64,000 nt of DNA from NCBI GenBank assembly GCA_964523885.1, contig CAZFYX010000020.1, positions 29,663 to 93,662 of the forward strand. Reading direction: 5' to 3'. A program made the translations under genes and the position numbers. Positions 33,252-41,721 of the stretch are shown in pieces. The number at the start of each line of letters is the position of its first letter. Position 1 is the stretch's first letter. This stretch comes from SHXO01 sp964523885 (GTDB lineage: Bacteria; Pseudomonadota; Gammaproteobacteria; Burkholderiales; SHXO01). The notes under the pieces were generated by a model that saw only the letters and a list, made by a program, of their open reading frames with translations, was not told the origin of the DNA and searched no databases.

Positions 33252-33842
33252 ATGAACGCAATGATGAACCGAATCAGCCCCAGCGCCACCAGCATGATCC
33301 GCATGGATCACACCCACGTGCTCGCCTCCTTCCATCAGTACACCCCGGACTCGCGGCCGCAGTTGCGCCAGGCGCTGGCCAACGCGATCTGTCTCGCGCT
33401 GGAGATCCACGCGCAGCTCGAGGAGGAGATCTTCTATCCGGCGCTGCGCGGGGTGGTGACCGACACCCACGTACTGGACAAGAGCGTGCCCGAGCACAAC
33501 GAGATGAAGCGGCTGATCGGTACGCTGCGCGGGATGCAGCCCAGCCAGCCGGAGTTCGACGACACCCTGATGGCGCTCATGCGGGACGTGATGCACCACG
33601 TGGCGGACGAGGAAACCGTGCTGCTGCCGCAAGCCGAGCGCCTGCTCGGCAAGGAGCGGCTCGGCGAATTGGGCGCCCAGATGACCGAGCGGCGCCTCCA
33701 GCTGATGGCTCCGCGGGCGGGGGAGATGGCGCTCAACACGGTGAAGGCGATCCCGGCGAGCACGATGCTGATGGCGGCGGGCGTGGTGATCGCGGGGACT
33801 TACCTCGCGCGCAGGGCGATGCGCGCGTCCCATCTGACCTGA
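33252..33842 (+). CDS. hemerythrin HHE-domain protein with C-terminal membrane helix
   Basis: A 196-residue protein. A four-helix hemerythrin cation-binding domain (about 15-150) supplies His in MDHTHVLASFH, EIHAQLEEEIFYP, PEHNEMK and MHHVADEE as non-haem di-iron ligands. Near the C-terminus a hydrophobic helix (about 171-190, STMLMAAGVVIAGTYLA) would anchor it in the inner membrane. Hemerythrin proteins sense or carry oxygen, or protect against NO and oxygen stress, which fits the low-oxygen setting. The ATG is preceded by GGAG at fair spacing. Confidence 0.88.
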   Translation: MNAMMNRISPSATSMIRMDHTHVLASFHQYTPDSRPQLRQALANAICLALEIHAQLEEEIFYPALRGVVTDTHVLDKSVPEHNEMKRLIGTLRGMQPSQPEFDDTLMALMRDVMHHVADEETVLLPQAERLLGKERLGELGAQMTERRLQLMAPRAGEMALNTVKAIPASTMLMAAGVVIAGTYLARRAMRASHLT

Positions 33843-33846
33843 GCGG

Positions 33847-33869
33847 GCAGGCCGCGGGGCGCGGCCTGC
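33847..33869. terminator. perfect 10-base GC hairpin after the hemerythrin gene
   Basis: GCAGGCCGCG and CGCGGCCTGC around a GGG loop, starting 5 bases after the hemerythrin stop and 27 before the stop of the convergent esterase gene. There is no long T-run on either side, so intrinsic termination is only likely, and it would work in both directions. Confidence 0.6.
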
Positions 33870-33895
33870 GGCTCGCTTCCCCGAGCGCTCGCGCT

Positions 33896-34885
33896 TCAGC
33901 GCAGCGCCTCGTACAGCAGGTCGCCCAGGCGCTGGTGCGTGTCGCTGGTCGGATGCTCGAGATCCCAGTAGAAATGACCTTTGCCCACGCCGAAGTCGGG
34001 CACGTCCGGACAGCTCGCCGGGTTCACGAACAGGCAGGCCGAGGCGCCGGGCTGCACGCGCTCCAGAGCCGGCGTCGGGTCCATCGTCGGCAGTACCGCA
34101 GCCTGCGCAGCGCGGAGGTCGAACGCCGTGATGCGTACGCCCTTGAGCGTCCCGCGCAGACCCTGCAGCATCGAGGCGAGCAGGGTGTTGTGCTCGGCTG
34201 CAAGGCTGGACAGTCCCGGTGAAGGGGCGACCAGCGGCAGGCTCCCGAGGTCCGGCAGGTTCACGACGAGGAAGTTGCGTGCGCCCAGGGCGTGGAGCTG
34301 GCGGATCGCGTTGTCGATGTTGCCGACCGATTCGGCCGGCGTGATCGCCCCGTTCACGTCGGCGAAGAGATAGTCGTTGCTCCCCACCACGACCAGGTAG
34401 AGCGCGGGGCCCGCCACCTTCGCCACCATGCGGAAGGCCCGGAAGGCCGCGACCTGCCCGAGCAGGCCCGGTACGCGGATCCCCAGCGGGATACGGGTTG
34501 CCAGGCCCGTCCCCGCGCCGCCGAAGGCGAAAGCGACCGATTGCCCGGCGCCGACGCGGGTGAGCGCGAGGGCGGGCTTGAGGGCATTCGCGGAGCCCGG
34601 CGCGTGACCGCTCAACCGCTGCCACAGGTACTCCGGCGCCACCGGGCCGTTGCTGAAGCGGCCCTGCATGTAGGTGCGATGGGGAGAGACCGAGGGCGGG
34701 ATTGCCGGCGTGAAGCCAAGCCGCGTCGAGAGGATCAGGTCGTTGCCGACGTCGACCAGGCTGTCGCCGAAGACGAAGAGGGCTGGATAGGACGCGCCGG
34801 CGGCGTGCGCCGGCGCACCCAGGAGGGAGAGGGCGAGACCGGCACACGCGGCGAGCGCGCGCAACAGGCGTGAGGTCGATTGCAT
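33896..34885 (-). CDS. secreted GDSL/SGNH family esterase
   Basis: A 329-residue exported hydrolase. The signal peptide ends near AHAAG (29). Block I FVFGDSLVDVGND carries Ser42, block III VVGSNDYLF supplies the Asn, and the C-terminal WDLEHPT gives the Asp-x-x-His pair. This is the arrangement of plant-type GDSL lipases and of autotransporter esterase passengers, but no autotransporter barrel follows. ATG 34885 was chosen because it directly precedes the signal peptide. Confidence 0.88.
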   Translation of the reverse strand: MQSTSRLLRALAACAGLALSLLGAPAHAAGASYPALFVFGDSLVDVGNDLILSTRLGFTPAIPPSVSPHRTYMQGRFSNGPVAPEYLWQRLSGHAPGSANALKPALALTRVGAGQSVAFAFGGAGTGLATRIPLGIRVPGLLGQVAAFRAFRMVAKVAGPALYLVVVGSNDYLFADVNGAITPAESVGNIDNAIRQLHALGARNFLVVNLPDLGSLPLVAPSPGLSSLAAEHNTLLASMLQGLRGTLKGVRITAFDLRAAQAAVLPTMDPTPALERVQPGASACLFVNPASCPDVPDFGVGKGHFYWDLEHPTSDTHQRLGDLLYEALR

Positions 34886-35117
34886 GGGAGCGGCGATCCG
34901 GAGAGAGGCGAAAGCCGCAGTGTGCACGGCGCAGCAGCAGCGCGACAAGAACGATGGCAGCGGGTGTTGTGCGATTGGTCCTGTACTGTAAAAACGTCCA
35001 ACTCGGCAGCCTTCACGCCGTCGCCCGCGTCGCCGTCCGATAGCGCGTAGAATCCCCAGCCGCACACGGATTCGAGTTGGCTTGCGGGCCACTCCCGCAG
35101 CCAGCGACCTCCAGCAG

Positions 35118-36176
35118 ATGCCCGACTCCCCGATATCGATGCTCGCCGAGATCGACGCGATCTATCGCACCGCCCCGATCGGGTTGTGCGTGATCGACCG
35201 CACGCTGCGATTCGTGCGCATCAACGAGCGCCTGGCGCAGGCCAACGGCCTGAGCGCTGCCGATCACATCGGCCGCAGCGTGCGCGAGGTGGTGCCGGCG
35301 CTCGCCGACCAGATCGAGCCGACGCTGCGGCACGTGCTCGAGACCGGCGAGGCGGTGCTGGGCGTGGAGGTACGCGGCGACACCCGGGCCGGACCGGGCA
35401 GCTGGGTCAGCAACTACGTCCCGCTGCACGATGCGGCGGGGCGGATCGCGTGCGTCAATGTATCGGTGGAAGATCTGACCGAGCTGCGGCGGCTGGAGGC
35501 TGCGCGCGCGAGAGAGGCGCATGCCCACGCGCTGGCCGCCTATATCCAGCTCGCACGGGAGGAGGAGCGCAATGCGGTCGCGCGCGAGGTGCACGACGAG
35601 CTCGGCCAGGCCCTGACCGCTGCGCGGTTGCACCTCAAGACCGCCACCCGCCAGGGCTCGTTCGGCGACCCGGTGAGGGCGCAGCTCGAATCCCTGGACA
35701 CGTTGCTGGTGGACACGATGAAGGCCGTGCGCCGCATCTGCGAGGGCCTGCGCCCGGCGCCGCTCGATTCGCACAAGCTGTGCGAGGCGATCCGCCAGCA
35801 CGCGCGCGACTTCGAGGCGACGGCCGGGATTCCCTGCAGCCTCGACCTGCCGCCGAGCGAGCCGGACCTGCCCGCGGAGGTGACGACCGCGCTGTTCCGC
35901 ATCCTGCTCGAGGCGCTCACCAACGTCTCCCGGCATGCGCACGCCACCCGCGTGGCGGTCGCGCTCGGCGTCTCGGATGCCGAGGCGTGCATGCAGGTGC
36001 ACGACGACGGCAACGGCATCTCGTCGGAAACCCTGGCGGACTGGACCGCACTGGGCCTGCGCGGCATGCGCGAACGGGCCGCTGCAGTCGGCGGGAGCGT
36101 CAGCTTCCGCGGCCACCCGCAGAGCGGCACAACGGTGCTGGTGAGGATTCCGCTGGGGCCCCGTCCGCGGGCCTGA
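35118..36176 (+). CDS. PAS sensor histidine kinase (HisKA_3 type)
   Basis: A 352-residue cytoplasmic two-component kinase with no membrane helix. A PAS domain (about 10-120) is followed by a HisKA_3 dimerisation region with EVHDELGQALTAARLHLK (phospho-acceptor His159) and a HATPase_c domain (ALTNVSRHAHA, VHDDGNGI, GLRGMRERAAAVGG). This class signals to NarL/LuxR-type regulators, none of which is adjacent. ATG 35118 was chosen; an upstream in-frame TTG at 35082 is possible. It diverges from the esterase over about 230 bases. Confidence 0.9.
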   Translation: MPDSPISMLAEIDAIYRTAPIGLCVIDRTLRFVRINERLAQANGLSAADHIGRSVREVVPALADQIEPTLRHVLETGEAVLGVEVRGDTRAGPGSWVSNYVPLHDAAGRIACVNVSVEDLTELRRLEAARAREAHAHALAAYIQLAREEERNAVAREVHDELGQALTAARLHLKTATRQGSFGDPVRAQLESLDTLLVDTMKAVRRICEGLRPAPLDSHKLCEAIRQHARDFEATAGIPCSLDLPPSEPDLPAEVTTALFRILLEALTNVSRHAHATRVAVALGVSDAEACMQVHDDGNGISSETLADWTALGLRGMRERAAAVGGSVSFRGHPQSGTTVLVRIPLGPRPRA

Positions 36177-36215
36177 GCGCGCTGCCGCCGGGTTGCGCAT
36201 CGGGGGCGGAGGAAG

Positions 36216-36238
36216 CCGGGCGCCAGAGCGGCGCCCGG
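36216..36238. terminator. 9-base GC hairpin between convergent genes
   Basis: CCGGGCGCC and GGCGCCCGG around AGAGC. It lies 40 bases after the histidine kinase stop and about 59 before the dehydratase stop on the other strand. It is a bidirectional terminator candidate without a T-run. Confidence 0.5.
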
Positions 36239-36296
36239 GCACTGCATCGCACTTGAACCGGGTGCTCCCCCCTGCAGGAAGGAGCGCCACCTGCGC

Positions 36297-38096
36297 TCAG
36301 TGGTTGTCGCGCGGCACGCCCTTGGTCTGGGCGATGCGCTGGTACTTCACGGCCGACTTGAGCACCATGCCGTTGGACAGCTCGTCCACGTCGTTGCGGA
36401 AGATCTCCTGCCACGGCGTCTGCGACTCGGGCACAGGGTAGCCGCCCTTCTGCTTCAGATCGGCCATGCGGCGCTCGTACTCCTCGCGGCTGAGCAGCAC
36501 GTCGAGGCGGCGCTGGTTGAGGTCGATGCGCACGCGGTCGCCGGTCTGCAGGATCGCGAGCCCGCTGTTGCTGGCGGCCTCGGGCGAGGCGTTGAGGATC
36601 GACGGCGAGCCCGAGGTGCCCGACTGGCGGCCGTCGCCGATGCAGGGCAGCTCCATGATGCCGCGCTTGAGCAGCGCCGCAGGGGCGCGCATGTTCACTA
36701 CCTCGGCTGCACCCGGGTAGCCCTTCGGTCCCGCGCCGCGCATGAACAGGATGCAGGTCTCGTCGACCTTGAGCGCCGGGTCGTCCACGCGGTGGTGGTA
36801 GTCCTCGGGCCCGTCGAACACGACGGCGCGCCCCTCGAAGGCGTTGGGGTCCTTGGGGTTGGACAGGTAGCGCTGCGTGAACTCCTTCGAGATCACGCTG
36901 GTCTTCATGATCGCGCTGTCGAACAGGTTGCCCCTGATGTGCAGGAAGCCCGACTTCTCCTTCATGGGCTGGCCGTAGGGCTTGATCACCTTCGGGTCGA
37001 GCACGGGCGTGTCCTTGCAGTTCTCCGCCAGCGTCCTGCCGGTCACTGTCATCGCATTGCGGATCTTGCCCGCCTTCAGCAGCTCGTTCACCACCCCCGG
37101 CACGCCGCCGGCGCGGTGATACTCCTCGCCGAGGTACTCGCCGGCGGGCTGCAGGTTGACCAGCAAGGGGATGTCGTAGCCGACCTTCTCCCAGTCGTCA
37201 CAGTCCAGCTTAACGCCCATGTGGCGGGCGATGGCGTTGAGGTGGATCGGCGCGTTGGTCGAGCCGCCGATGGCGGAGTTGACCACGATGGCGTTCTCGA
37301 ACGCTTCGCGCGTGAGGATCTTCGACGGCCGCAGATCCTCCCACACCATCTCAACGATGCGCTTGCCGGTCTCGTAGGCCATCACCGAGCGTTCCTTGTG
37401 CGGAGCGGGCGGTGCGGCACAGCCGGTGAGCGACATGCCGAGCGCCTCTGCCAGCGAGTTCATCGTCGAGGCGGTGCCCATCGTGTTGCAGTGGCCGGGC
37501 GAGGGCGCGGAGGAGGCGACCAGCTCGATGAACTGCTCCTGGTTGATCTCGCCTGCCGCGAGCATCTCGCGGGCGCGCCAGACGATGGTGCCCGAGCCGG
37601 TGCGCTCGCCGCGGAACCAGCCGTTCAGCATCGGGCCGCCGGAGAGCACGATCGCGGGAATGTCCACCGTGGCCGCGGCCATCAGCTGGGCAGGGGTGGT
37701 CTTGTCGCAGCCCGTGGTGAGCACCACGCCGTCGATGAAGTAGCCGTACAGCACCTCCACCAGGCCGAGGTAGCACAGGTTGCGGTCGAGCGAGGCCGTG
37801 GGCCGCTTGCCGGTCTCCTGGATCGGGTGCAGCGGAAACTCGAACGCGATGCCGCCGGCCTCGCGGATGCCCTCGCGCACGCGCGCAGCCAGCTCCAGGT
37901 GATGCCGGTTGCAGGGCGAGAGGTCCGAGCCGGACTGGGCGATGCCGATGATCGGCTTGCCCGACTGCAGTTCCTCGCGCTTGAGGCCCCAGTTCATGTA
38001 GCGCTCCAGGTACAGCGCGGTCATGTCGGGGTTGTCGGGATTGGCGAACCACTGCCGGGACCGCAGCCTGGCCGGGTCCCTGTCCTTCACTGCCAT
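36297..38096 (-). CDS. IlvD/Edd family sugar-acid dehydratase
   Basis: A 599-residue cytoplasmic Fe-S dehydratase. Candidate cluster cysteines lie in SPCNRH, TTGCDKTTP (CDK with the Mg-binding carbamoylated Lys) and GHCNTMG. Length and motifs such as GERTGSGTIVWRAREMLAAGE and GDGRQSGTSGSPSILNASPEAA place it with aldonate dehydratases (arabinonate/xylonate type) rather than with branched-chain synthesis IlvD. It would dehydrate a sugar acid to a 2-keto-3-deoxy acid. GGAGGAG precedes ATG 38096. No sugar-acid gene is adjacent. Confidence 0.87.
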   Translation of the reverse strand: MAVKDRDPARLRSRQWFANPDNPDMTALYLERYMNWGLKREELQSGKPIIGIAQSGSDLSPCNRHHLELAARVREGIREAGGIAFEFPLHPIQETGKRPTASLDRNLCYLGLVEVLYGYFIDGVVLTTGCDKTTPAQLMAAATVDIPAIVLSGGPMLNGWFRGERTGSGTIVWRAREMLAAGEINQEQFIELVASSAPSPGHCNTMGTASTMNSLAEALGMSLTGCAAPPAPHKERSVMAYETGKRIVEMVWEDLRPSKILTREAFENAIVVNSAIGGSTNAPIHLNAIARHMGVKLDCDDWEKVGYDIPLLVNLQPAGEYLGEEYHRAGGVPGVVNELLKAGKIRNAMTVTGRTLAENCKDTPVLDPKVIKPYGQPMKEKSGFLHIRGNLFDSAIMKTSVISKEFTQRYLSNPKDPNAFEGRAVVFDGPEDYHHRVDDPALKVDETCILFMRGAGPKGYPGAAEVVNMRAPAALLKRGIMELPCIGDGRQSGTSGSPSILNASPEAASNSGLAILQTGDRVRIDLNQRRLDVLLSREEYERRMADLKQKGGYPVPESQTPWQEIFRNDVDELSNGMVLKSAVKYQRIAQTKGVPRDNH

Positions 38097-38164
38097 GATG
38101 TGCTCCTCCGGGGATCCGCGCGCCGCATCGCGCGCGTCTGAATGATCCCGGAAGCTTAACCAAT

Positions 38165-40396
38165 TTACCCGGCAGGCGTCAGGCCGGCCAGGAAGGACTC
38201 CAGCGCCTGCATGTCGATCGGCTTGGTGAGGTGCAGATCGAAGCCCGCCGCCTGCGCCCGGCGCTTGTCCTCCGCGTGCCCCCAGCCGGTGCTCGCCACC
38301 AGCGCCGGGCGCGGGCTGCAGGCCTCGGCGCGGATGCACTCGGCGACCTGGTAGCCGTCCAGCCCGGGCAGGCCGATGTCGAGCAATACCACGTCGGGGC
38401 GGAACTCCCGCGCCAGCGCCAGGCCGCTCGTCCCGTCGTAGGCGGTGCGCACCGCATGCCCCTTGAGCGCCAGCAGCAGGCTCATGCTGTCGGCGGAGTC
38501 GCGGTTGTCGTCCACCACCAGGATGCGCCGGCGCGCCGCGGTCGGCCCCGCGGTCGGTGTGGGTGCAGTGCCTGCATCCGCGGCGGTCGCAAGCGGCAGC
38601 CGGACCGTGAAGCGGCTGCCGCTGCCGGGCCCGTCGCTGTGCACCTCGACACTGCCGGCATGCAGTCGCACCAGCCCCCGCACCAGCGACAGGCCGATAC
38701 CCAGTCCGCCCCTGGCGCGGTCGACCGCAGGATCGGCCTGCGAGAAGATCTCGAACAGCCGCGGCAGCACGTCGGGCGCGATGCCGATGCCATCGTCCTC
38801 GACCCGGATCAGCACGTCTTCGCCCTGGCGCTGCGCGCTGAGCTTCACGTTGCCACCGCGATCGGTGTACTTGGCGGCGTTGTTGAGCAGGTTGGCCAGC
38901 ACCTGGGCGAGGCGGGTGGGGTCGGCCTCGAGCTGGAGCGGCTCGTCCGGCAACTGTACGCTGAGCCGCAGTCCGCCCTGGTCGATCAGCGGACGGCTGG
39001 TTTCCAGTGCGCTCTCGACCACCGCATGCACGCTCACACGCTCCTTGCGCAGCTCGATCTTCCCGGTGGTGATGCGGGAGACGTCGAGCAGGTCGTCGAC
39101 CAGGCGCACCAGGTGGGCGAGCTGCCGCTCCATCACGGCACGCGCCTCTTGCGCCATGGCCGCGTCGCCGCCCGCCAGGCGCAGCACCTGCAACGCATTG
39201 CTCAACGGCGCCAGCGGGTTGCGCAACTCGTGGGCGAGGGTGGCGAGGAACTCGTCCTTGCGCCGGTCGGCCTCGCGCAGCGCGGCCTCGCTGCGCTTGC
39301 GCTGCGTGATGTCGCGCGCGATGGTCGCCGCGCCGATAATTTCGCCGCTCTCGTTGCGGATGGGGGATACCGTGATCGACACGTCGATCAGGGTGCCGTC
39401 CTTGTGGCGCCGCACTGTCTCGTAGGGCGCCACCCGTTCGCCGCCGCGCACGTGCTCGAGCATGCGCGCAAAATCGTCCGGGCGCTCGGGCGGGATGAGC
39501 AGCACCTTGGGACGACCGATCATTTCCGCGGCGGTGTAGCCGTAGAGATGCTCGGCCGCCGGGTTCCAGCTCGTGACGATGCCATCGAGGTCGTTGCCGA
39601 TGATCGCGTCGGCCGACGACTCGATGATCGCGGCAAGCTGGTGCATGGCGATCTGCTGCTGGCGGCGCTCGGTCACGTCGCGGAACACCAGGATCACGCC
39701 GCTGACCGAGCCGTCGCGGTCCCGGATCGGCGCAGCTGAGTCGTCGATCGGCCGTTCCGAGCCGTCGCTCGCGATCAGCACCGTGTGGTTGGCGAGTCCC
39801 ACGATGTTGCCGGTGGCCAGGGCGCGCAGGGCCGGGTTCTCGACGGGCTGGCGGTTCTGCTCGTTGACGATGTTGAAGACCTTCTCCAGCGGCTGGCCGA
39901 CGGCTGCGGCCGGCAGCCAGCCGGTGAGCGCCGCGGCGACGTGGTTGAGAAAGGTGATGGTGCCGTCGCGGTCGGTCGCGATCACCGCGTCGCCGATGCT
40001 CGACAGCGTGACCGAGAGCTCCTCGCGCTGCCGCTCGGCGGCCCGGGCGCTCGCTTCGGCGGCGGCCCGGGCACGACGCAGGCTCTCGCCGAAGAAGATG
40101 ATGATGCTGCACGACAGCAGATAGGCGCCGAACCCGAGCAGGTCCTCGGGCCGGGTGTGCAGCGCATGGCGGGGCTCGACGAACAGGATGTCCGCGCAGA
40201 GGTAGCCCAGGATGGTGGCGAGCACGGCAGGTCCGACCCCGCCATGCCAGACGGACAGGGCGACCGCACCGTATAGTGTGGCCAGCACGAGCCGCGAGCC
40301 GAGCGCCGGATCGAGCGCGAGTCGCAACCCGACCGCCGCGGCGACGAACACGGTCGCCGCAACGTACGTGAGCACGCGGTTGCGTCCTTCTTCCAC
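38165..40396 (-). CDS. hybrid sensor histidine kinase (DUF4118-PAS-PAS-HisKA-HATPase-REC)
   Basis: A 743-residue inner-membrane protein. The N-terminal region (about 8-100) has several short hydrophobic helices like the DUF4118/KdpD sensor. Two PAS domains follow (about 120-240 and 245-365), then HisKA with His389 in HELRNPLAPL, HATPase_c (LLNNAAKYT, DGIGI, GGLGIGL) and a receiver domain with Asp673 in LLDIGLPG. GTG 40396 is preceded by GGGGGAG at suitable distance; ATG 40474 is possible. It has no adjacent stand-alone regulator. Confidence 0.9.
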   Translation of the reverse strand: MEEGRNRVLTYVAATVFVAAAVGLRLALDPALGSRLVLATLYGAVALSVWHGGVGPAVLATILGYLCADILFVEPRHALHTRPEDLLGFGAYLLSCSIIIFFGESLRRARAAAEASARAAERQREELSVTLSSIGDAVIATDRDGTITFLNHVAAALTGWLPAAAVGQPLEKVFNIVNEQNRQPVENPALRALATGNIVGLANHTVLIASDGSERPIDDSAAPIRDRDGSVSGVILVFRDVTERRQQQIAMHQLAAIIESSADAIIGNDLDGIVTSWNPAAEHLYGYTAAEMIGRPKVLLIPPERPDDFARMLEHVRGGERVAPYETVRRHKDGTLIDVSITVSPIRNESGEIIGAATIARDITQRKRSEAALREADRRKDEFLATLAHELRNPLAPLSNALQVLRLAGGDAAMAQEARAVMERQLAHLVRLVDDLLDVSRITTGKIELRKERVSVHAVVESALETSRPLIDQGGLRLSVQLPDEPLQLEADPTRLAQVLANLLNNAAKYTDRGGNVKLSAQRQGEDVLIRVEDDGIGIAPDVLPRLFEIFSQADPAVDRARGGLGIGLSLVRGLVRLHAGSVEVHSDGPGSGSRFTVRLPLATAADAGTAPTPTAGPTAARRRILVVDDNRDSADSMSLLLALKGHAVRTAYDGTSGLALAREFRPDVVLLDIGLPGLDGYQVAECIRAEACSPRPALVASTGWGHAEDKRRAQAAGFDLHLTKPIDMQALESFLAGLTPAG

Positions 40397-40521
40397 TCGT
40401 GTCACTCCCCCGGATTGTGCGGCGATTGTAGCGCGTGGCGCTCGCGTGACGACATGCGGATGCTCTGCGGGCACCTAAATTTCTACGCGGCGTCTGCGCT
40501 TTTCCTCCACGGCGGCCAGGT

Positions 40522-41574
40522 TTGAAAATCTTTCATTGCGATCATTGTCATCAGCTCATCTTCTTCGAGAACAGCACCTGCACGCGCTGCGGGCACGCGC
40601 TGGCCTTCCTGCCCGACCTGGGCGTGATGGGCTCGCTCGATCCGCTGGATGCGACACACTGGCGCTCGCCCCTGGTGCCCGGTCGGACCTGGCGTCTGTG
40701 CAGAAACTACAGCGAGCATGACCTCTGCAACTGGGCGGTCGACGCTCGCGACCCAGAGTCCTTGTGCCGGTCGTGCCGGCTCACGCAGCTGATCCCGGAC
40801 CTGTCGGTACAGGGGAACCGGGACGCCTGGTTCCGGCTCGAGGTAGCCAAGCGCAGGGCGATCTGCAACCTGCTGCAGTTGCGCCTGCCGGTGCGCAGCC
40901 GGGACGAGGACCCCGGGCACGGCCTGGCCTTCGAGTTCATGGCGGCGACTGCGGGGCAGCCGGCCGTGACCGGGCATGCGACCGGCGTGATCACGATCGA
41001 CATCGCCGAGGCCGACGATGCGCAGCGCGAGAAGCTGCGTGCGCAGCTGGGTGAGGCCTACCGCACGGTGCTGGGCCACATCCGCCACGAGATCGGGCAC
41101 TACTACTGGGACCTGCTGGTGCGCGACGGGCACTGGCTGGAGCCGTTCCGTAGATGGTTCGGCGACGAGCGCCAGGATTACCAGGCCGCGCTCCAGCGCC
41201 ACTATGCGGCAGGCCCCGCGTCGGCCTGGCAGGCGCGCTTCGTCTCTGCATACGCCAGTGCGCACCCATGGGAGGACTGGGCCGAGACCTGGGCGCACTA
41301 CCTGCACATGGTGGACACGCTGGAGACCGCCGCGGCGGCCGGGGTCTCGCTGCAGCCGTGGCGCAGCGACGAACCACGGATCGATGCCGCACTGGTGCCG
41401 CGCCCGGAGGCGCCGTTCGACCGTCTCATCCAGGACTGGTATCCGCTCACCTACCTGCTCAACAACCTCAACCGGGGCATGGGGCTGCCGGACGCCTACC
41501 CCTTCGTGCTTTCGCCTCCAGCAGTGGAGAAGCTGCGCTTCGTGCACGCAGTGGTCGCCAGCGCCAGCGGGTGA
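40522..41574 (+). CDS. zinc-ribbon putative zinc metallopeptidase
   Basis: A 350-residue cytoplasmic protein of the putative zinc-binding metallopeptidase group. The N-terminal zinc ribbon uses Cys6, Cys9, Cys20 and Cys23. The catalytic HEIGH is at 189-193, and a downstream ETWAHYLHM segment likely adds a ligand. The start is a TTG at 40522, supported by AGG upstream and by the ribbon beginning at residue 6. Family members often sit near two-component or transglutaminase-like genes. No substrate is known. Confidence 0.85.
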   Translation: MKIFHCDHCHQLIFFENSTCTRCGHALAFLPDLGVMGSLDPLDATHWRSPLVPGRTWRLCRNYSEHDLCNWAVDARDPESLCRSCRLTQLIPDLSVQGNRDAWFRLEVAKRRAICNLLQLRLPVRSRDEDPGHGLAFEFMAATAGQPAVTGHATGVITIDIAEADDAQREKLRAQLGEAYRTVLGHIRHEIGHYYWDLLVRDGHWLEPFRRWFGDERQDYQAALQRHYAAGPASAWQARFVSAYASAHPWEDWAETWAHYLHMVDTLETAAAAGVSLQPWRSDEPRIDAALVPRPEAPFDRLIQDWYPLTYLLNNLNRGMGLPDAYPFVLSPPAVEKLRFVHAVVASASG

Positions 41575-41721
41575 CCGTTCCCCCAGCCGCGGCGCAGGCG
41601 ACCTGGGGAAGTGCGGCGCGATGGCATGGGTGCGGGGCTTGCTGCCACCCGCGCGGCACGCTCCGATCCGGCGAGCGCTGCCCTCCACCGACTCCCGGTT
41701 GTCCATGCAAGCGAACGCCCG

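Noticed and set aside
38097..40112. In-frame extension of the dehydratase frame across the hybrid kinase gene
   Set aside because: The added sequence is a shadow of the kinase gene. The dehydratase starts at ATG 38096 with GGAGGAG and the known family N-terminus.
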